Shown: positions 36,882-47,476, numbered from the stretch's first letter. The stretch: DNA of 64,000 nucleotides from Rhodanobacter thiooxydans LCS2 (GCF_000264375.1 NZ_AJXW01000055.1:1-64000), one strand, 5' to 3'. A program made the numbers and translations. Notes: generated from the letters alone by a model not told the origin.

Positions 36882-38951
36882 TCAGCACAGGATGCGTCGC
36901 AGGGTCGCCGCAGCGGTGCCCGTGGAGAAATGCTGGCGCACGTTGTCCATGCCGTTGACGGAAAGGGCGCACCACAGCGCTTTGTCGGCCTGCAGCCGTG
37001 CTACAGCCGTGGCAAAGGTGTCGGTGTTTTCGGCCACCAGCACATCCAGGCCATCGGTGAGTTGCATGCCTTCGATGGCGACCGGTGTGGCGATCACCGG
37101 CACGCCGTGGCTCATCGACATGTTGATCTTGCCCTTCACGCCGGCGCCGAAACGCAGCGGCGCCAGCGTGGCGAGGCAGCGGTCCAGCCACGGCGCCAGC
37201 TCGGCTACGCGAGCGTGGAATTCGAGGCCCGGCGTGGCCAGCTCGTGCCGCGCCGCGTCCGGCATGTCGCCGAGCACGTGCACGCGGATGTCGGGCAGTG
37301 TCTCGCGCAGCTTCGGCAGGATCTCGCCGGCGATCCAGCGGATCGCGTCGCTGTTCGGCGGATGGCCGTAGCCGCCGATGAAGACCAGGTCGCGGCGCCC
37401 CGCATGGGGCCGCCGGCAACCGTGCACCTCGTGGATGTTGGACAGCAGTTCCACCCGCGCCTGCGGCAACAGCCGCGCCAGCAGCGATTGTTCGTGCGGG
37501 CTGACCACGAGGCTGACGTCGGCCTGTTCGATCAGGGCCAGCTCGCTGCGGCGTGCGGCCTCGGCCTGGCGGGCCATTATGGCGCTGCCGCCGAGTTCGG
37601 CGGCGCGCCGTTCGCGCAGGAAGTGCAGGTCCACCGTGTCGAAGATCAGTTTCGCCTGCGGTGCGTACCGGCGCACCAGTCCGGCGTACTGGCCGGCGAC
37701 GGTGTGCCGGCACAGGATCACCGCGTGCAGTTCGCTGCCGTGCTCGCGCAGCCAGCGCGGCAGGTCCGCCACCCACGGCTTGCACAACACTTCGCAGCCC
37801 AGTGCACCGAGCGCGTCGATCTCCGCCGGGCTGGCGCGGCCGTCGTCGGGCAGGAAGGCGGTGCTCCAGCCCTGTTCGTCGAGCAGGCGCAGGATCGCGC
37901 ACAGGCGCAGCGAACCGGAGTCACGCGAAGGCTCCGGCGTCATCGCGTCCACCACCAGCACGTGGCCGCGCCGGCGCCAGTGGATCGCGCATTCGAGCGG
38001 CGTGCCGGCGGGCGGCTGGGCGGCAAGTTCGGCCGTCCATTTGTCGACGAACTTCGCCTGGTTGGGCCGCTGGTGGCGCTTCATGCCGCGGCTCAAGTCG
38101 GTGCCGGCGCTGATACCCTCGCAATGGATTACCGTGCTGGCTGGCTCGTAGTACACGCGCAGGCCGAGCCGGCGCACTGCGAACGCGAGGTCGGCGTCTT
38201 CGTAGTAGGCCGGCGCGTAGCGCGCGTCGAAGCCGCCGGCGCGGACGAACACGTCGCGACGGATCAGCAGCGAGGCGCCGGAGACGTAGTCGGCCTCGCG
38301 CCGGCAGCGGAACAGCGGCATGTCGCGTGGTTCGAAACGGCCGGTGGTCCAGCAGCTGCCGTCGGCAAAAACCAGTCCGCCGGCTTCCTGCAAGCGTCCG
38401 TCCGGATAAACCAGCCGGCTGCCGGCGATGCCGCAGTCGGCGCGCTCGGCGAAGCAACGCAGCAGCGCATCCAGCCAGCCGGAGGTGACCTGGGTGTCGT
38501 TGTTGAGGAACAGCAGGAATTCGCCGCGTGCCGCCCCGGCACCGGCGTTGCAGCTGCCGATGAAGCCGAGGTTGGCGGCGTTGCGCTGCAGGCGCAGGCC
38601 AACCACCTGGGCCAGCGTGGCGGCGCTGGCGTCCGGCGAGGCATCGTCCACCACGATCACCTCGAACGGCACCTGCGCGCCATGCCGCGCCAGCGAACGC
38701 AGGCAGGCGAGGGTATGCGCGAGTTCGCCGTGGACCGGGATGACCACCGACACCTGCGGCTGATCGCTGACTGGCAGCGCGAATGGCACGAACGGTTCGT
38801 CCAGCGGCAGCAGCGCCAGTGCCTCATCGAGCTCGGGGCGTGACTGGAACTCCTGCCGCATGCGCGCCAGCGTGCCGCGCCAGCCGCGCAGCGCGAGGCT
38901 GCCGCGCGTGCGCTGCCACAGGTAGCCCAGGCGCTTGAGTCGCCAGTGCAA
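36882..38951 (-). CDS. Two-domain glycosyltransferase: GT2 followed by GT4-like
   Basis: 689 residues. The N-terminal GT2 domain (about 65-300) shows VSVVIPVHGELAHTLACL, VVDDASPDAS, FLLFLNNDTQV (the DxD site) and YYEDADLAFAVRRLG. The second half (about 345-680) is a GT-B fold resembling GT4 enzymes, with LVFIGGYGHPPNSDAI and a C-terminal donor-site segment, APLRFGAGVKGKINMSMSHG, containing the acidic/glycine block of the family. Such double transferases often make two successive linkages in an O-antigen. It precedes the RgpF-HAD paralogue by 100 bp in the same direction and probably works with it. Confidence 0.88.
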   Translation of the reverse strand: MHWRLKRLGYLWQRTRGSLALRGWRGTLARMRQEFQSRPELDEALALLPLDEPFVPFALPVSDQPQVSVVIPVHGELAHTLACLRSLARHGAQVPFEVIVVDDASPDASAATLAQVVGLRLQRNAANLGFIGSCNAGAGAARGEFLLFLNNDTQVTSGWLDALLRCFAERADCGIAGSRLVYPDGRLQEAGGLVFADGSCWTTGRFEPRDMPLFRCRREADYVSGASLLIRRDVFVRAGGFDARYAPAYYEDADLAFAVRRLGLRVYYEPASTVIHCEGISAGTDLSRGMKRHQRPNQAKFVDKWTAELAAQPPAGTPLECAIHWRRRGHVLVVDAMTPEPSRDSGSLRLCAILRLLDEQGWSTAFLPDDGRASPAEIDALGALGCEVLCKPWVADLPRWLREHGSELHAVILCRHTVAGQYAGLVRRYAPQAKLIFDTVDLHFLRERRAAELGGSAIMARQAEAARRSELALIEQADVSLVVSPHEQSLLARLLPQARVELLSNIHEVHGCRRPHAGRRDLVFIGGYGHPPNSDAIRWIAGEILPKLRETLPDIRVHVLGDMPDAARHELATPGLEFHARVAELAPWLDRCLATLAPLRFGAGVKGKINMSMSHGVPVIATPVAIEGMQLTDGLDVLVAENTDTFATAVARLQADKALWCALSVNGMDNVRQHFSTGTAAATLRRILC

Positions 38952-38985
38952 GTTGCCGATCAGCGGACTGCCCTCGATACCGAAG

Positions 38986-39279
38986 TCAGGCCGTTGCCAG
39001 CCGAAGCTTGGCCACGCGCTTCAGATCCACGTGTTGGCGCGCAACCCGGAGATCATGGTTGTCCTGCAGCAGCAACCAGCTCTCGGGGGTGCGGCCGATC
39101 GCCTTGGAAAGACGCAGTGCCATCTCCGGGGTAACGCGGCTCGTCCCGTTCAGGATGCGACTGAGGGTGGAGGCAGCCACGTCGAGTTTGGCCGCCAGCT
39201 CACGGCCACGGATGCCGTTGGGCTCAAGGTAGATGTTCGTGATGAACTCGCCGGGATGGGGAGGGTTGTACATGGGCAT
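38986..39279 (-). CDS. higA: HigA-type antitoxin (XRE family), orphan
   Basis: 97 residues with the HigA opening MPMYNPPHPGEFI and a helix-turn-helix at about 28-60 (GRELAAKLDVAASTLSRILNG, then EMALRLSKAIGRTPESWL). HigA binds the toxin HigB and represses the higBA promoter. The start overlaps the end of a higB remnant as TGATG, the coupling expected for higBA. The toxin gene is decayed, so this is an antitoxin without a partner here. It lies 34 bp downstream of the start side of the glycosyltransferase gene. Confidence 0.88.
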   Translation of the reverse strand: MPMYNPPHPGEFITNIYLEPNGIRGRELAAKLDVAASTLSRILNGTSRVTPEMALRLSKAIGRTPESWLLLQDNHDLRVARQHVDLKRVAKLRLATA

Positions 39280-39365
39280 CAGTGATAGTCCTCGTAGTTC
39301 AGGACGTAGGCGTTCCCGTCTCGGAACTCGAACGTCTGCCAGTTGCCCTGTTGCACACATGCCAT
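39279..39365 (-). pseudogene. higB: HigB toxin remnant (C-terminal ~22-28 residues only)
   Basis: The last codons read GNWQTFEFRDGNAYVLNYEDYH, which is the C-terminus of RelE/HigB-family toxins; the usual form is GNWRxTFEF, so one residue is also missing. Upstream the frame runs straight into the palindromic repeat at 39402-39540. No N-terminal HigB coding sequence is found on either side of that repeat. The toxin has therefore lost most of its fold and catalytic region. Confidence 0.8.
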
Positions 39366-39401
39366 GGCCTCTGGTTGACCGCAATGCCCTGCTCCACGAA
39401 G

Positions 39402-39540
39402 CCCCTCTCCTGTCGGGAGAGGGGTTGGGGTGAGGGTTCGGGTGTGGCACCGGATGCAAGTTTCGACAGGTCTGTGATACCTCCCTTCGCCCGAACCCCC
39501 ATCCGGCTCTTCGAGCCACCTTCTCCCGGAGGGAGAAGGG
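39402..39540. repeat. Palindromic intergenic repeat, copy 2 (beside the ETF:quinone oxidoreductase gene)
   Basis: 139 bp with the same plan as the copy at 32948: an opening CCCCTCTCC-tgt-cGGGAGAGGGG hairpin, then TTGGGGTGAGGGTTCGGG. After a longer centre come CCCGAACCCCCATCCGGC and a closing CCTTCTCCC-gga-GGGAGAAGG hairpin. It replaces the 5' part of higB. The rest of the gap, 39541-39594, holds nothing recognisable. Confidence 0.85.
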
Positions 39541-39594
39541 AAAAGCGGGTTAAGCATCGTCGCCCATCAGGCGGGTCAATGGATAGTTGCAGGC

Positions 39595-41205
39595 TCACAG
39601 GTTCTGGTAATTCGGCCCCGAGCCACCCTCGGGCGTCACCCAGGTGATGATTTCGTACGGGTCCTTGATGTCGCAGGTCTTGCAATGCACGCAGTTGGCG
39701 GCGTTGACCTGCAGGCGCTTGCCGTGCGGGGCGCTTTCGTCGGGCACCATCTCGTAGACGTTGGCGGGGCAGAAGCGGGTGCAGGGGTTGTCGTATTCCT
39801 CGACGCAGCGGGTGGCGCAGATGTCGGTGTCGGCCACCCTGAGGTGCACCGGCTGGTCCTCGTCGTACTCGGTGGCGGCGAAGTAGACGCCGGCCAGGCG
39901 GTCGCGCGGCGGCAGCGTGCGCTGCACGTAGTCGCGCTTCGGTTCTTCGTACTCGCCGAGCTTGTGCAGGCTGGACCAGTCGGGCTTGTTCTTTAGCGTC
40001 CACGGCGACAGCCCGCCGGTGACGGTTTCCCAGGCGGCGTTGAGCATGCCGAACCACAGGCCCTTCTTGAACGCGGGCTTGATGTTGCGCACTTTCCGCA
40101 GCTCGGCCATCGCCTCGGAGCCGCGCAGCTTGGCGTCGAAGCCGGTGGCGTCGAGGCCGTTGCCGGCGAGGTGTTCGGCGGCGAGCATGCCGCTGCGGAT
40201 CGCCTGGTGGGTGCCTTTCACCTTCGGCACGTTGAGCAGGCCGGCGGTGTCGCCGATCAAGAGCGCGCCGGGCATCTCGCACTTCGGCAGCGACTGCCAG
40301 CCGCCGGTGACGATCACGCGCGCGCCGGCGCTGAGGATGTTGCCGCCTTCCAGCAAGGGCTTCACGTGCGGGTGGTTCTTCCATTGCTGGAACGCTTCCC
40401 ACGGCTGGTACTTCGGGTCGGTGTAGTCGAGCCCGCTGACGTAGCCTAGCGCGATGCGGTCCTTGTCCAGGTGGTACATGAAGCTGCCGCCGTAGGTGTG
40501 CGTGTCGGCCGGCCAACCGAAGCTGTGCACGATCTTGCCGGGAGTGACGCGGCCGGGCGGCAACTGCCACAGTTCCTTGATGCCGATGGAGTAGCCCTGC
40601 GGGTCGCTGTCCTTGTCCAGCGCGTAGCGCTTGATCAGCTGCTTGGTCAGGCTGCCGCGCGCGCCCTCGGCCAGCACGGTGACCTTCGCCTTGATGTCGA
40701 TGCCCTGGGTGTAGCCGGCCTTGTGCGAGCCGTCCTTCGCCACGCCCATGTCGCCGATGCGCACGCCGGCGACCGAACCGTCTTCGTTATAGATGTTGTC
40801 GGCGGCCGCGAAGCCGGGGAACACGTCCACGCCCAGCGCCTCGGCCTGCGGTGCCAGCCAGGCGCACATGGCGCCCAGCGAGACGATGAAGTTGCCGTGA
40901 TTCTTCATGCCCGGTGGCACCATCATTTTGCGCCCGCCGGTTTTCGACAGCAGCCAGAACTCGTCCTCGCCGGCCGGTACGCAGATCGGCGGCGGATTGT
41001 CGCGCCAGCCGGGCAGCAGGGCGTCCAGCGGCTGCGGTTCGATCACCGCGCCGGAGAGGATCTGCGCACCGATGGTCGATGACTTCTCGATCACGCATAC
41101 GCTCGTGTCCGGCTTGATCTGCTTCAGGCGGATCGCGAACGACAGGCCGGCCGGGCCGGCACCGACCACGACGACGTCGTATTCCATGGTTTCGCGGTCG
41201 CTCAT
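39595..41205 (-). CDS. Electron transfer flavoprotein-ubiquinone oxidoreductase
   Basis: 536 residues, membrane-associated FAD and 4Fe-4S enzyme that passes electrons from reduced ETF to quinone. The ATG at 41205 gives MSDRETMEYDVVVVGAGPAG, with the FAD-binding GxGxxG. The ubiquinone-facing insertion and GDTAGLLNVPKVKGTHQAI are present. The C-terminal cluster domain has Cys residues in CATRCVEEYDNPCTRFCP and NCVHCKTCDIKDPYEI, of which four bind the 4Fe-4S cluster. It forms a functional set with etfBA on the same strand, although glycosyltransferase genes and higA lie between. Confidence 0.96.
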   Translation of the reverse strand: MSDRETMEYDVVVVGAGPAGLSFAIRLKQIKPDTSVCVIEKSSTIGAQILSGAVIEPQPLDALLPGWRDNPPPICVPAGEDEFWLLSKTGGRKMMVPPGMKNHGNFIVSLGAMCAWLAPQAEALGVDVFPGFAAADNIYNEDGSVAGVRIGDMGVAKDGSHKAGYTQGIDIKAKVTVLAEGARGSLTKQLIKRYALDKDSDPQGYSIGIKELWQLPPGRVTPGKIVHSFGWPADTHTYGGSFMYHLDKDRIALGYVSGLDYTDPKYQPWEAFQQWKNHPHVKPLLEGGNILSAGARVIVTGGWQSLPKCEMPGALLIGDTAGLLNVPKVKGTHQAIRSGMLAAEHLAGNGLDATGFDAKLRGSEAMAELRKVRNIKPAFKKGLWFGMLNAAWETVTGGLSPWTLKNKPDWSSLHKLGEYEEPKRDYVQRTLPPRDRLAGVYFAATEYDEDQPVHLRVADTDICATRCVEEYDNPCTRFCPANVYEMVPDESAPHGKRLQVNAANCVHCKTCDIKDPYEIITWVTPEGGSGPNYQNL

Positions 41206-41319
41206 GGCGGACTCCCTGAAGCTCGGTGGCGGCGCAGGCATGGCCGTGCGCGCGGGTATGGGTCAGGCCGCCATTGTCCGTTTTCGTGCGTCGTGCGGCA
41301 ACGCGTGCTGCGCTACCGC

Positions 41320-41350
41320 TTGCAAACGCTTCACCCGAGGCGGTGATAAT
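41320..41350 (+). promoter_or_regulatory. Candidate promoter for the amidase gene
   Basis: TTGCAA at 41320-41325 and GATAAT (in TGATAAT) at 41345-41350, spaced 19 bp, lie 23 bp before the amidase start in the 168-bp divergent gap with the ETF:quinone oxidoreductase gene. Confidence 0.45.
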
Positions 41351-41373
41351 CGGCGCAACCCAAGGGAGCGTTC

Positions 41374-42771
41374 ATGAATTCCATGCCGCCGATCGCCGAT
41401 CTCGACCTGCGCCGCGCCTCGGTGTGCCAGTTGCTGCACTGGCTGGCGGTGGGCCGCGTGCAGCCGCAGGCGCTGGCCGACGTCTACCAGCAGGCGATCG
41501 AGCGGATCGATCCGCAATTGCATGCCTATGTGGACCAGCGTTCGGGCCTGCTGCAGGACCAGGCGGAACTGGCCGAGCGGCGGCGCCGCGACGGCGTGAT
41601 CGGCCGGCTGGACGGCATTCCGATCGCGCTGAAGGACAACTTCGACATCGCCGGCTGGCCCACCCGGGTCGGCCTGCCCGGTCGCAGCAAGCCGGTGCGG
41701 GAGGACGCGCACGTGGTGGCGCGGCTGCGCGCGTCCGGCGCGGTGTTGCTGGGCAAGACCAACATGGACGAGGGCGCGCTGGGCGCGGTCACCAACAACC
41801 CGCACTTCGGCGCCACCCACAACCCGTACCGTCACGGCTACACCGCCGGCGGTTCCTCCGGCGGTGCGGCGGCGGCGGTGGCCGCGGGACTGGCCGCGGC
41901 CGCGGTGGGTTCGGACAGCCTGGGCTCGATCCGCATTCCGGCCAGCTACTGCGGCGTGTACGCACTCAAGCCCACCCACGGCGAGATCTCTGCCCGCGGC
42001 CTGGTGCCGGCGGCGCGCCGGCTGGATGCGGTCGGTCTGCTGGCGCGCAGCGCCGACGACCTCACCGTGCTGCTGCAGGTGCTGGCCGGCTACGACGCCG
42101 ACGACGCGCGCTCGCGCCGGCGCCGCGTGGCGTTCGCGCTGCCGGACTGGGAGCCGGGCAACCTGCGCGCGGGCCTGATCCCCGACTTGGCCGCGGTCGG
42201 CGTGCAGCCGGAGGTGGTCGAGGTGTTCGAGGCGGCGCTGGCGAAATTGCCGCATGCGCTGGGCGACCGCCGCACGGTCGACTTCGCCGACTGGGATTTC
42301 GCACGCACCCGCCGCGCCGGCCTGCTGCTGATGGAGGCGGAGATGCTTGGCACCTTCGCCGCGGACCTGGCCGATACCGGGCACCCGGTGTCGGAACACT
42401 TCCGCCGCCTGCTCGGCTACGCCGCCGGCAAGAGCGCGGCCGACTACGCGGTGGCCGACCGCGTGCTGGACGCGGCCACGCTGAAGATGCGCCGGCTGTT
42501 CGCCCAGGTCGACGTGCTGGTGCTGCCCACCACGCCGCAGGGCGCGTTCCCGCTGGATGGCCCGGTGCCGGATTCGCAGGCCGACCTCACCAGCTTCGCC
42601 AGCCTGGCCGGCTGCCCCGCGGTGAGCCTGCCGATGGGCACGCTGCCGAACGGCATGCCGATCGGTCTGCAGATGGTCGGCGCCCGCGGCTCGGACCTGC
42701 GCCTGCTGGAACTGGCCGCGGTGTGCGCGGCCACGCTGGACGCCGAGCCGGTCTATCCCGCCATCGCCTGA
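41374..42771 (+). CDS. Amidase signature family hydrolase
   Basis: 465 residues. Ser-cisSer-Lys amidase: the lysine is in IPIALKDNFDIAG, the cis-serine region is AGGSSGGAAAAVAAGLA, and the nucleophile segment is DSLGSIRIPASYCG, where the usual GGS has become LGS but the serine is kept. It starts with an ATG at 41374 after AAGGGAG. It is not linked to gatB or gatC, so it is probably a stand-alone amidase rather than GatA. The natural substrate cannot be told from sequence. Confidence 0.88.
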   Translation: MNSMPPIADLDLRRASVCQLLHWLAVGRVQPQALADVYQQAIERIDPQLHAYVDQRSGLLQDQAELAERRRRDGVIGRLDGIPIALKDNFDIAGWPTRVGLPGRSKPVREDAHVVARLRASGAVLLGKTNMDEGALGAVTNNPHFGATHNPYRHGYTAGGSSGGAAAAVAAGLAAAAVGSDSLGSIRIPASYCGVYALKPTHGEISARGLVPAARRLDAVGLLARSADDLTVLLQVLAGYDADDARSRRRRVAFALPDWEPGNLRAGLIPDLAAVGVQPEVVEVFEAALAKLPHALGDRRTVDFADWDFARTRRAGLLLMEAEMLGTFAADLADTGHPVSEHFRRLLGYAAGKSAADYAVADRVLDAATLKMRRLFAQVDVLVLPTTPQGAFPLDGPVPDSQADLTSFASLAGCPAVSLPMGTLPNGMPIGLQMVGARGSDLRLLELAAVCAATLDAEPVYPAIA

Positions 42772-42784
42772 GGTGCATCGCGCT

Positions 42785-42808
42785 CCCTCCCCTGCGCGCA
42801 GGGGAGGG
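42785..42808. repeat. 24-bp perfect palindrome downstream of the amidase gene
   Basis: Two 12-base arms meeting at CTGCG|CGCAG form a perfect dyad 14 bp after the amidase stop. There is no T-run after it, so it is either a Rho-independent-like processing hairpin or another small dispersed repeat. The remaining bases up to cysD show nothing further. Confidence 0.6.
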
Positions 42809-42948
42809 GAAATCCGCTGCGCATATGCCCCCGCATGGCGGCGCGCGCCGGGCAAGGTTATTTCGGATCACCGGCAGCGATCGCGTAACATGGCGCGGAT
42901 AAGCGGTGCGCGATGGCGCGCCCGCGCAAGGCAACCCGGGTTTCGCGC

Positions 42949-43866
42949 ATGAGTACAGGCAACGCGTCGGCGCTTTCGCATCTGGACGAACTGGAGGCGG
43001 AAAGCATCCACATCTTCCGCGAGGTGGCGGCGAATTTCCGCCACCCGGTGATGCTGTATTCGATCGGCAAGGATTCCTCGGTGCTGCTGCACCTGCTGCG
43101 CAAGGCGTTCTTCCCGGCCCGGCCGCCGCTGCCGCTGCTGCACGTGGACACCACCTGGAAATTCCGCGAGATGATCGCGTTCCGCGAGCGGGTGGCGGCA
43201 GCCGGCGACGTGCAGGTGCTGGTGCACATCAACCAGGAGGGCGTGCGCCAGGGCATCTCGCCGCTGACCCACGGCGCCACCGTGCACACCGACGTGATGA
43301 AGACCCAGGCGCTGAAGCAGGCGCTGGACCAGCACGGCTTCGACGCGGCGATCGGCGGCGCGCGCCGCGACGAGGAAAAGTCGCGCGCGAAGGAGCGCGT
43401 GTTCTCGTTCCGCAACGGCCAGCACCGCTGGGACCCGAAGCGCCAGCGCCCGGAGTTCTGGCATACGTACAACACGCAGATCCGCCAGGGCGAGAGCGTG
43501 CGGGTGTTTCCGCTGTCCAACTGGACCGAGATGGACGTGTGGCTGTACATCCGCCGCGAGGGCATCCCGGTGGTGCCGCTGTACTTCGCCGCGCCGCGCC
43601 CGGTGGTGGCGCGCGACGGCGCGCTGATCATGGTGGACGACGAGCGCTTCACCCTGCGCGAGGGCGAGGCGGTGGAAACGCGGCTGGTGCGTTTCCGCAC
43701 GCTGGGTTGCTACCCGCTCACCGGCGCGGTGGAATCGTCCGCCGCCACGCTGGACGAGATCATCGCCGAGATGGCCGACTCGCGCAGCTCCGAGCGGCAG
43801 GGCCGGGTGATCGACCACGACCCCAGCGCCTCGATGGAACGCAAGAAGCAGGAGGGCTACTTCTGA
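42949..43866 (+). CDS. cysD: Sulfate adenylyltransferase subunit 2
   Basis: 305 residues, the PP-loop subunit of ATP sulfurylase that forms APS from sulfate and ATP. It shows [20 protein letters not shown] (PP loop), [15 protein letters not shown], the [15 protein letters not shown] block, and a C-terminal phosphate-binding region ending [10 protein letters not shown]. The start at 42949 matches family length; an in-frame ATG at 42913 would add 12 residues. Its stop overlaps the cysNC start by one base. Confidence 0.96.
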   Translation: MSTGNASALSHLDELEAESIHIFREVAANFRHPVMLYSIGKDSSVLLHLLRKAFFPARPPLPLLHVDTTWKFREMIAFRERVAAAGDVQVLVHINQEGVRQGISPLTHGATVHTDVMKTQALKQALDQHGFDAAIGGARRDEEKSRAKERVFSFRNGQHRWDPKRQRPEFWHTYNTQIRQGESVRVFPLSNWTEMDVWLYIRREGIPVVPLYFAAPRPVVARDGALIMVDDERFTLREGEAVETRLVRFRTLGCYPLTGAVESSAATLDEIIAEMADSRSSERQGRVIDHDPSASMERKKQEGYF

Positions 43867-45743
43867 TGGCAGTCACCACCGCCACCGACACGGGCCACGG
43901 CCTGCTGCGCTTCATCACCTGCGGCAGCGTGGACGACGGCAAGAGCACCTTGCTCGGCCGCCTGCTGTACGACGCCGGTACGGTGCCGGAGGACCAGCTC
44001 GACGCGCTGGCGCGCGACAGCCGCCGCCTGCACGCCGACGCCGGCGGCGCGCTGGACTTCGCCCTGCTCACCGACGGCCTGGATGCCGAGCGCGAGCAGG
44101 GCATCACCATCGACGTCGCCTACCGCTACTTCCACACCGCGCGGCGCAGCTTCATCGTGGCCGACTGCCCCGGCCACGAGCAGTACACCCGCAACATGGC
44201 CACCGGCGCCTCCAACGCCGAGCTGGCGGTGGTGCTGGTGGATGCGCGCAAGGGCCTGCTGCCGCAGACCCGTCGGCATACATATATATGTGCGCTGCTG
44301 GGCATCCGCCAGGTGGTGCTGGCGGTGAACAAGATGGACCTGGTCGGCTGCGACGAGGCGGTCTATCGCGGCATCACCGACGCCTACCGGGCGCTGGCGC
44401 AGTCGCTGGGCATCGCCGAGGTGGCCTGCCTGCCGGTAGTGGCGCCGGACGGCGACAACGTGGGCACGCGCTCGTCGCGGATGCCCTGGTACACCGGCCC
44501 CAGCCTGCTCGAACTGCTGGAGTCGGCCGACGTCACGCCGCTACGCGCCCATGACTTCCGCATGCCGGTGCAATGGGTGAACCGGCCCGACCAGAGCTTC
44601 CGCGGCTACGCCGGCACGATCTGCGGCGGCCGCGTGGCGAAGGGCGACGAGGTGCTGGTGCAGCCCGGCGTGCAGCGCGCGCGCATCGCGCGCATCGTCA
44701 CTGCCGACGGTGATCTCGACGGCGCCGGTGACGGCCAGGCGGTGACGCTGTGCCTGGACCGCGAGATCGATATCAGCCGTGGCGACGTGATCGCCGACGC
44801 GCTGCACCCGGCGCCGGTGGCCGACCAGTTCGCCTGCCACCTGCTGTGGCTGGGCGACAACGCGCTGCTGCCGAACCGCACCTACTGGCTGAAGCTCGGC
44901 ACGCGCACCGTCAACGCGCGGGTGATGTCGATCAAGCACAAGGTGGACGTCAACAGCCAGGCGAAGCTTGCCGCGCGGCAGCTGGTGCTCAACGAGGTGG
45001 GCTACTGCACGCTGGGCCTGGACGAGGAGGTCGCGTTCGAGGCGTACGCGGACAACCGCACGCTGGGCGGCTTCATCCTGATCGACCGCCAGAGCAACGC
45101 CACCGTGGCCTGCGGCATGCTGGATTTCGCGCTGGGCCGTTCGGCCAACGTGCACTGGCAGCACGTCGACATCGACAAAGGCGTGCGCGCCTCCAGCAAG
45201 GGCCAGCAGCCGCTGTGCCTGTGGTTCACCGGCCTGTCCGGCGCCGGCAAGTCCACCATCGCCAACCTGGTCGAGCGTCGCCTGCATGCGCTGGGTTGCC
45301 ATACCTACCTGCTCGATGGCGACAACGTGCGCCACGGCATCAACAAGGACCTGGGCTTCACTCCGCAGGACCGCGTGGAGAACATCCGCCGCATCGCCGA
45401 GGTGGCGCACCTGATGGTGGACGCGGGGCTGATCGTGCTGGTCAGCGTGATCTCGCCGTACCGCAGCGAGCGCCGCTCGGCGCGCGAGCTGTTCGACGCG
45501 GCGGAGTTCATGGAAGTGTTCGTGGACACGCCACTGGAAGAGTGCGAGCGGCGCGACCCGAAGGGCCTGTACCGCAAGGCGCGCGCCGGCGAGATCCGCA
45601 ATTTCACCGGCATCGACGCGCCGTACGAGCGGCCCGAGGCACCGGAGATCCATCTGCTGAGCAGCGGCGAGCGCGCCGAGCAGCTGGCCGAGCAGGTGGT
45701 GGCGCGGGTGCTGGCGGGCATCGACGGCGACACCGCCGGCTGA
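43866..45743 (+). CDS. cysNC: Bifunctional sulfate adenylyltransferase subunit 1 / APS kinase
   Basis: 625 residues. The N-terminal CysN GTPase (G1 [24 protein letters not shown]) drives APS synthesis with CysD. The C-terminal CysC APS kinase, from about residue 440, has P-loop GLSGAGKST and [17 protein letters not shown], and makes PAPS. Fused CysNC is the rule in Xanthomonas (RaxQ) and rhizobia (NodQ), where it also feeds sulfotransferases. No cysH, cysI or cysJ reduction genes follow; gcvT comes next. An AT-rich patch at 44277-44291 interrupts the otherwise GC-rich codon use. Confidence 0.96.
   Translation: MAVTTATDTGHGLLRFITCGSVDDGKSTLLGRLLYDAGTVPEDQLDALARDSRRLHADAGGALDFALLTDGLDAEREQGITIDVAYRYFHTARRSFIVADCPGHEQYTRNMATGASNAELAVVLVDARKGLLPQTRRHTYICALLGIRQVVLAVNKMDLVGCDEAVYRGITDAYRALAQSLGIAEVACLPVVAPDGDNVGTRSSRMPWYTGPSLLELLESADVTPLRAHDFRMPVQWVNRPDQSFRGYAGTICGGRVAKGDEVLVQPGVQRARIARIVTADGDLDGAGDGQAVTLCLDREIDISRGDVIADALHPAPVADQFACHLLWLGDNALLPNRTYWLKLGTRTVNARVMSIKHKVDVNSQAKLAARQLVLNEVGYCTLGLDEEVAFEAYADNRTLGGFILIDRQSNATVACGMLDFALGRSANVHWQHVDIDKGVRASSKGQQPLCLWFTGLSGAGKSTIANLVERRLHALGCHTYLLDGDNVRHGINKDLGFTPQDRVENIRRIAEVAHLMVDAGLIVLVSVISPYRSERRSARELFDAAEFMEVFVDTPLEECERRDPKGLYRKARAGEIRNFTGIDAPYERPEAPEIHLLSSGERAEQLAEQVVARVLAGIDGDTAG
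44280..44291. other. 12-bp AT-rich perfect palindrome inside the cysN GTPase domain
   Basis: ACATATATATGT is a perfect palindrome within the codons for His-Thr-Tyr-Ile-Cys (CAT ACA TAT ATA TGT), all rare in this GC-rich gene. The protein sequence around it ([14 protein letters not shown]) is normal for CysN. Only the base composition is out of place. Confidence 0.8.
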
Positions 45744-45771
45744 GGCGGGAGCGGCATCGGCCGTGCATGGG

Positions 45772-45800
45772 TTGGATTGCCCGGTGCCGGCGGCGATAAT
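45772..45800 (+). promoter_or_regulatory. Candidate promoter for gcvT
   Basis: TTGGAT at 45772-45777 and GATAAT at 45795-45800 with exactly 17 bp between them, 30 bp before the gcvT start. The leader is too short to hold a glycine riboswitch. Confidence 0.5.
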
Positions 45801-45830
45801 GCGGAACTTCCCCCCGCAAGGCGCCCCGTG

Positions 45831-46931
<1,101 letters not shown>

Positions 46932-47021
46932 GCGGCATCACGCCGCATGCATTCTTCCCCGGCGGATATCGCTAGAATCACCGCCGACAATCCGACCCAA
47001 CCCAACGACTGGACCCCGATC

Positions 47022-47417
47022 ATGAGCGAGATTCCCGGCGATCTGAAATTCCTCAAGTCCCACGAGTGGGCCCGCGCCGAAGACGACGGCCTGGTCCGGG
47101 TGGGTATCTCCGACCACGCGCAGGACCAGCTCGGCGACCTGGTCTACGTCGAGCTGCCGGAAGTCGGCTCCGCCGTGAAGGCAGGCAGCGGCGCCGCCGT
47201 GGTGGAATCGGTGAAGGCCGCCTCGGACATCTACTCGCCGGTGTCCGGCGAGGTCGTCGCAGTCAACGAGCTGCTCAACGACAAGCCCGAGACCATCAAC
47301 GAGGACGCCTTCGGCGAAGGCTGGATCTTCCTGGTGCGCCCCAGCGATCGTGCCGAACTCGACGAGCTGCTCGACGCCAACGACTACGAGGAACTGGTCG
47401 AGAACGAAGACCACTGA
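47022..47417 (+). CDS. gcvH: Glycine cleavage system H protein
   Basis: 131 residues, the lipoylated shuttle of the glycine cleavage complex. The lipoyl lysine is in [14 protein letters not shown]. The start [18 protein letters not shown] fits the family; longer in-frame starts lie in a probable promoter region (TAGAAT at 46973). A strong terminator follows 27 bp after the stop. Confidence 0.97.
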   Translation: MSEIPGDLKFLKSHEWARAEDDGLVRVGISDHAQDQLGDLVYVELPEVGSAVKAGSGAAVVESVKAASDIYSPVSGEVVAVNELLNDKPETINEDAFGEGWIFLVRPSDRAELDELLDANDYEELVENEDH

Positions 47418-47444
47418 AGTCGCGCGCGATCATGCTCGACCCTG

Positions 47445-47476
47445 CCGGCCGCCCTGAGCGGCCGGCGTCGTTTTTG
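47445..47476 (+). terminator. Intrinsic terminator of gcvTH
   Basis: Perfect 9-bp stem GCCGGCCGC / GCGGCCGGC with a 5-base loop (CCTGA), followed by GTCGTTTTT. Confidence 0.9.

Noticed and set aside
45744-45830. Glycine riboswitch ahead of gcvT
   Set aside because: The promoter-to-start distance is only about 30 bases, and no tandem aptamer-like structure fits.
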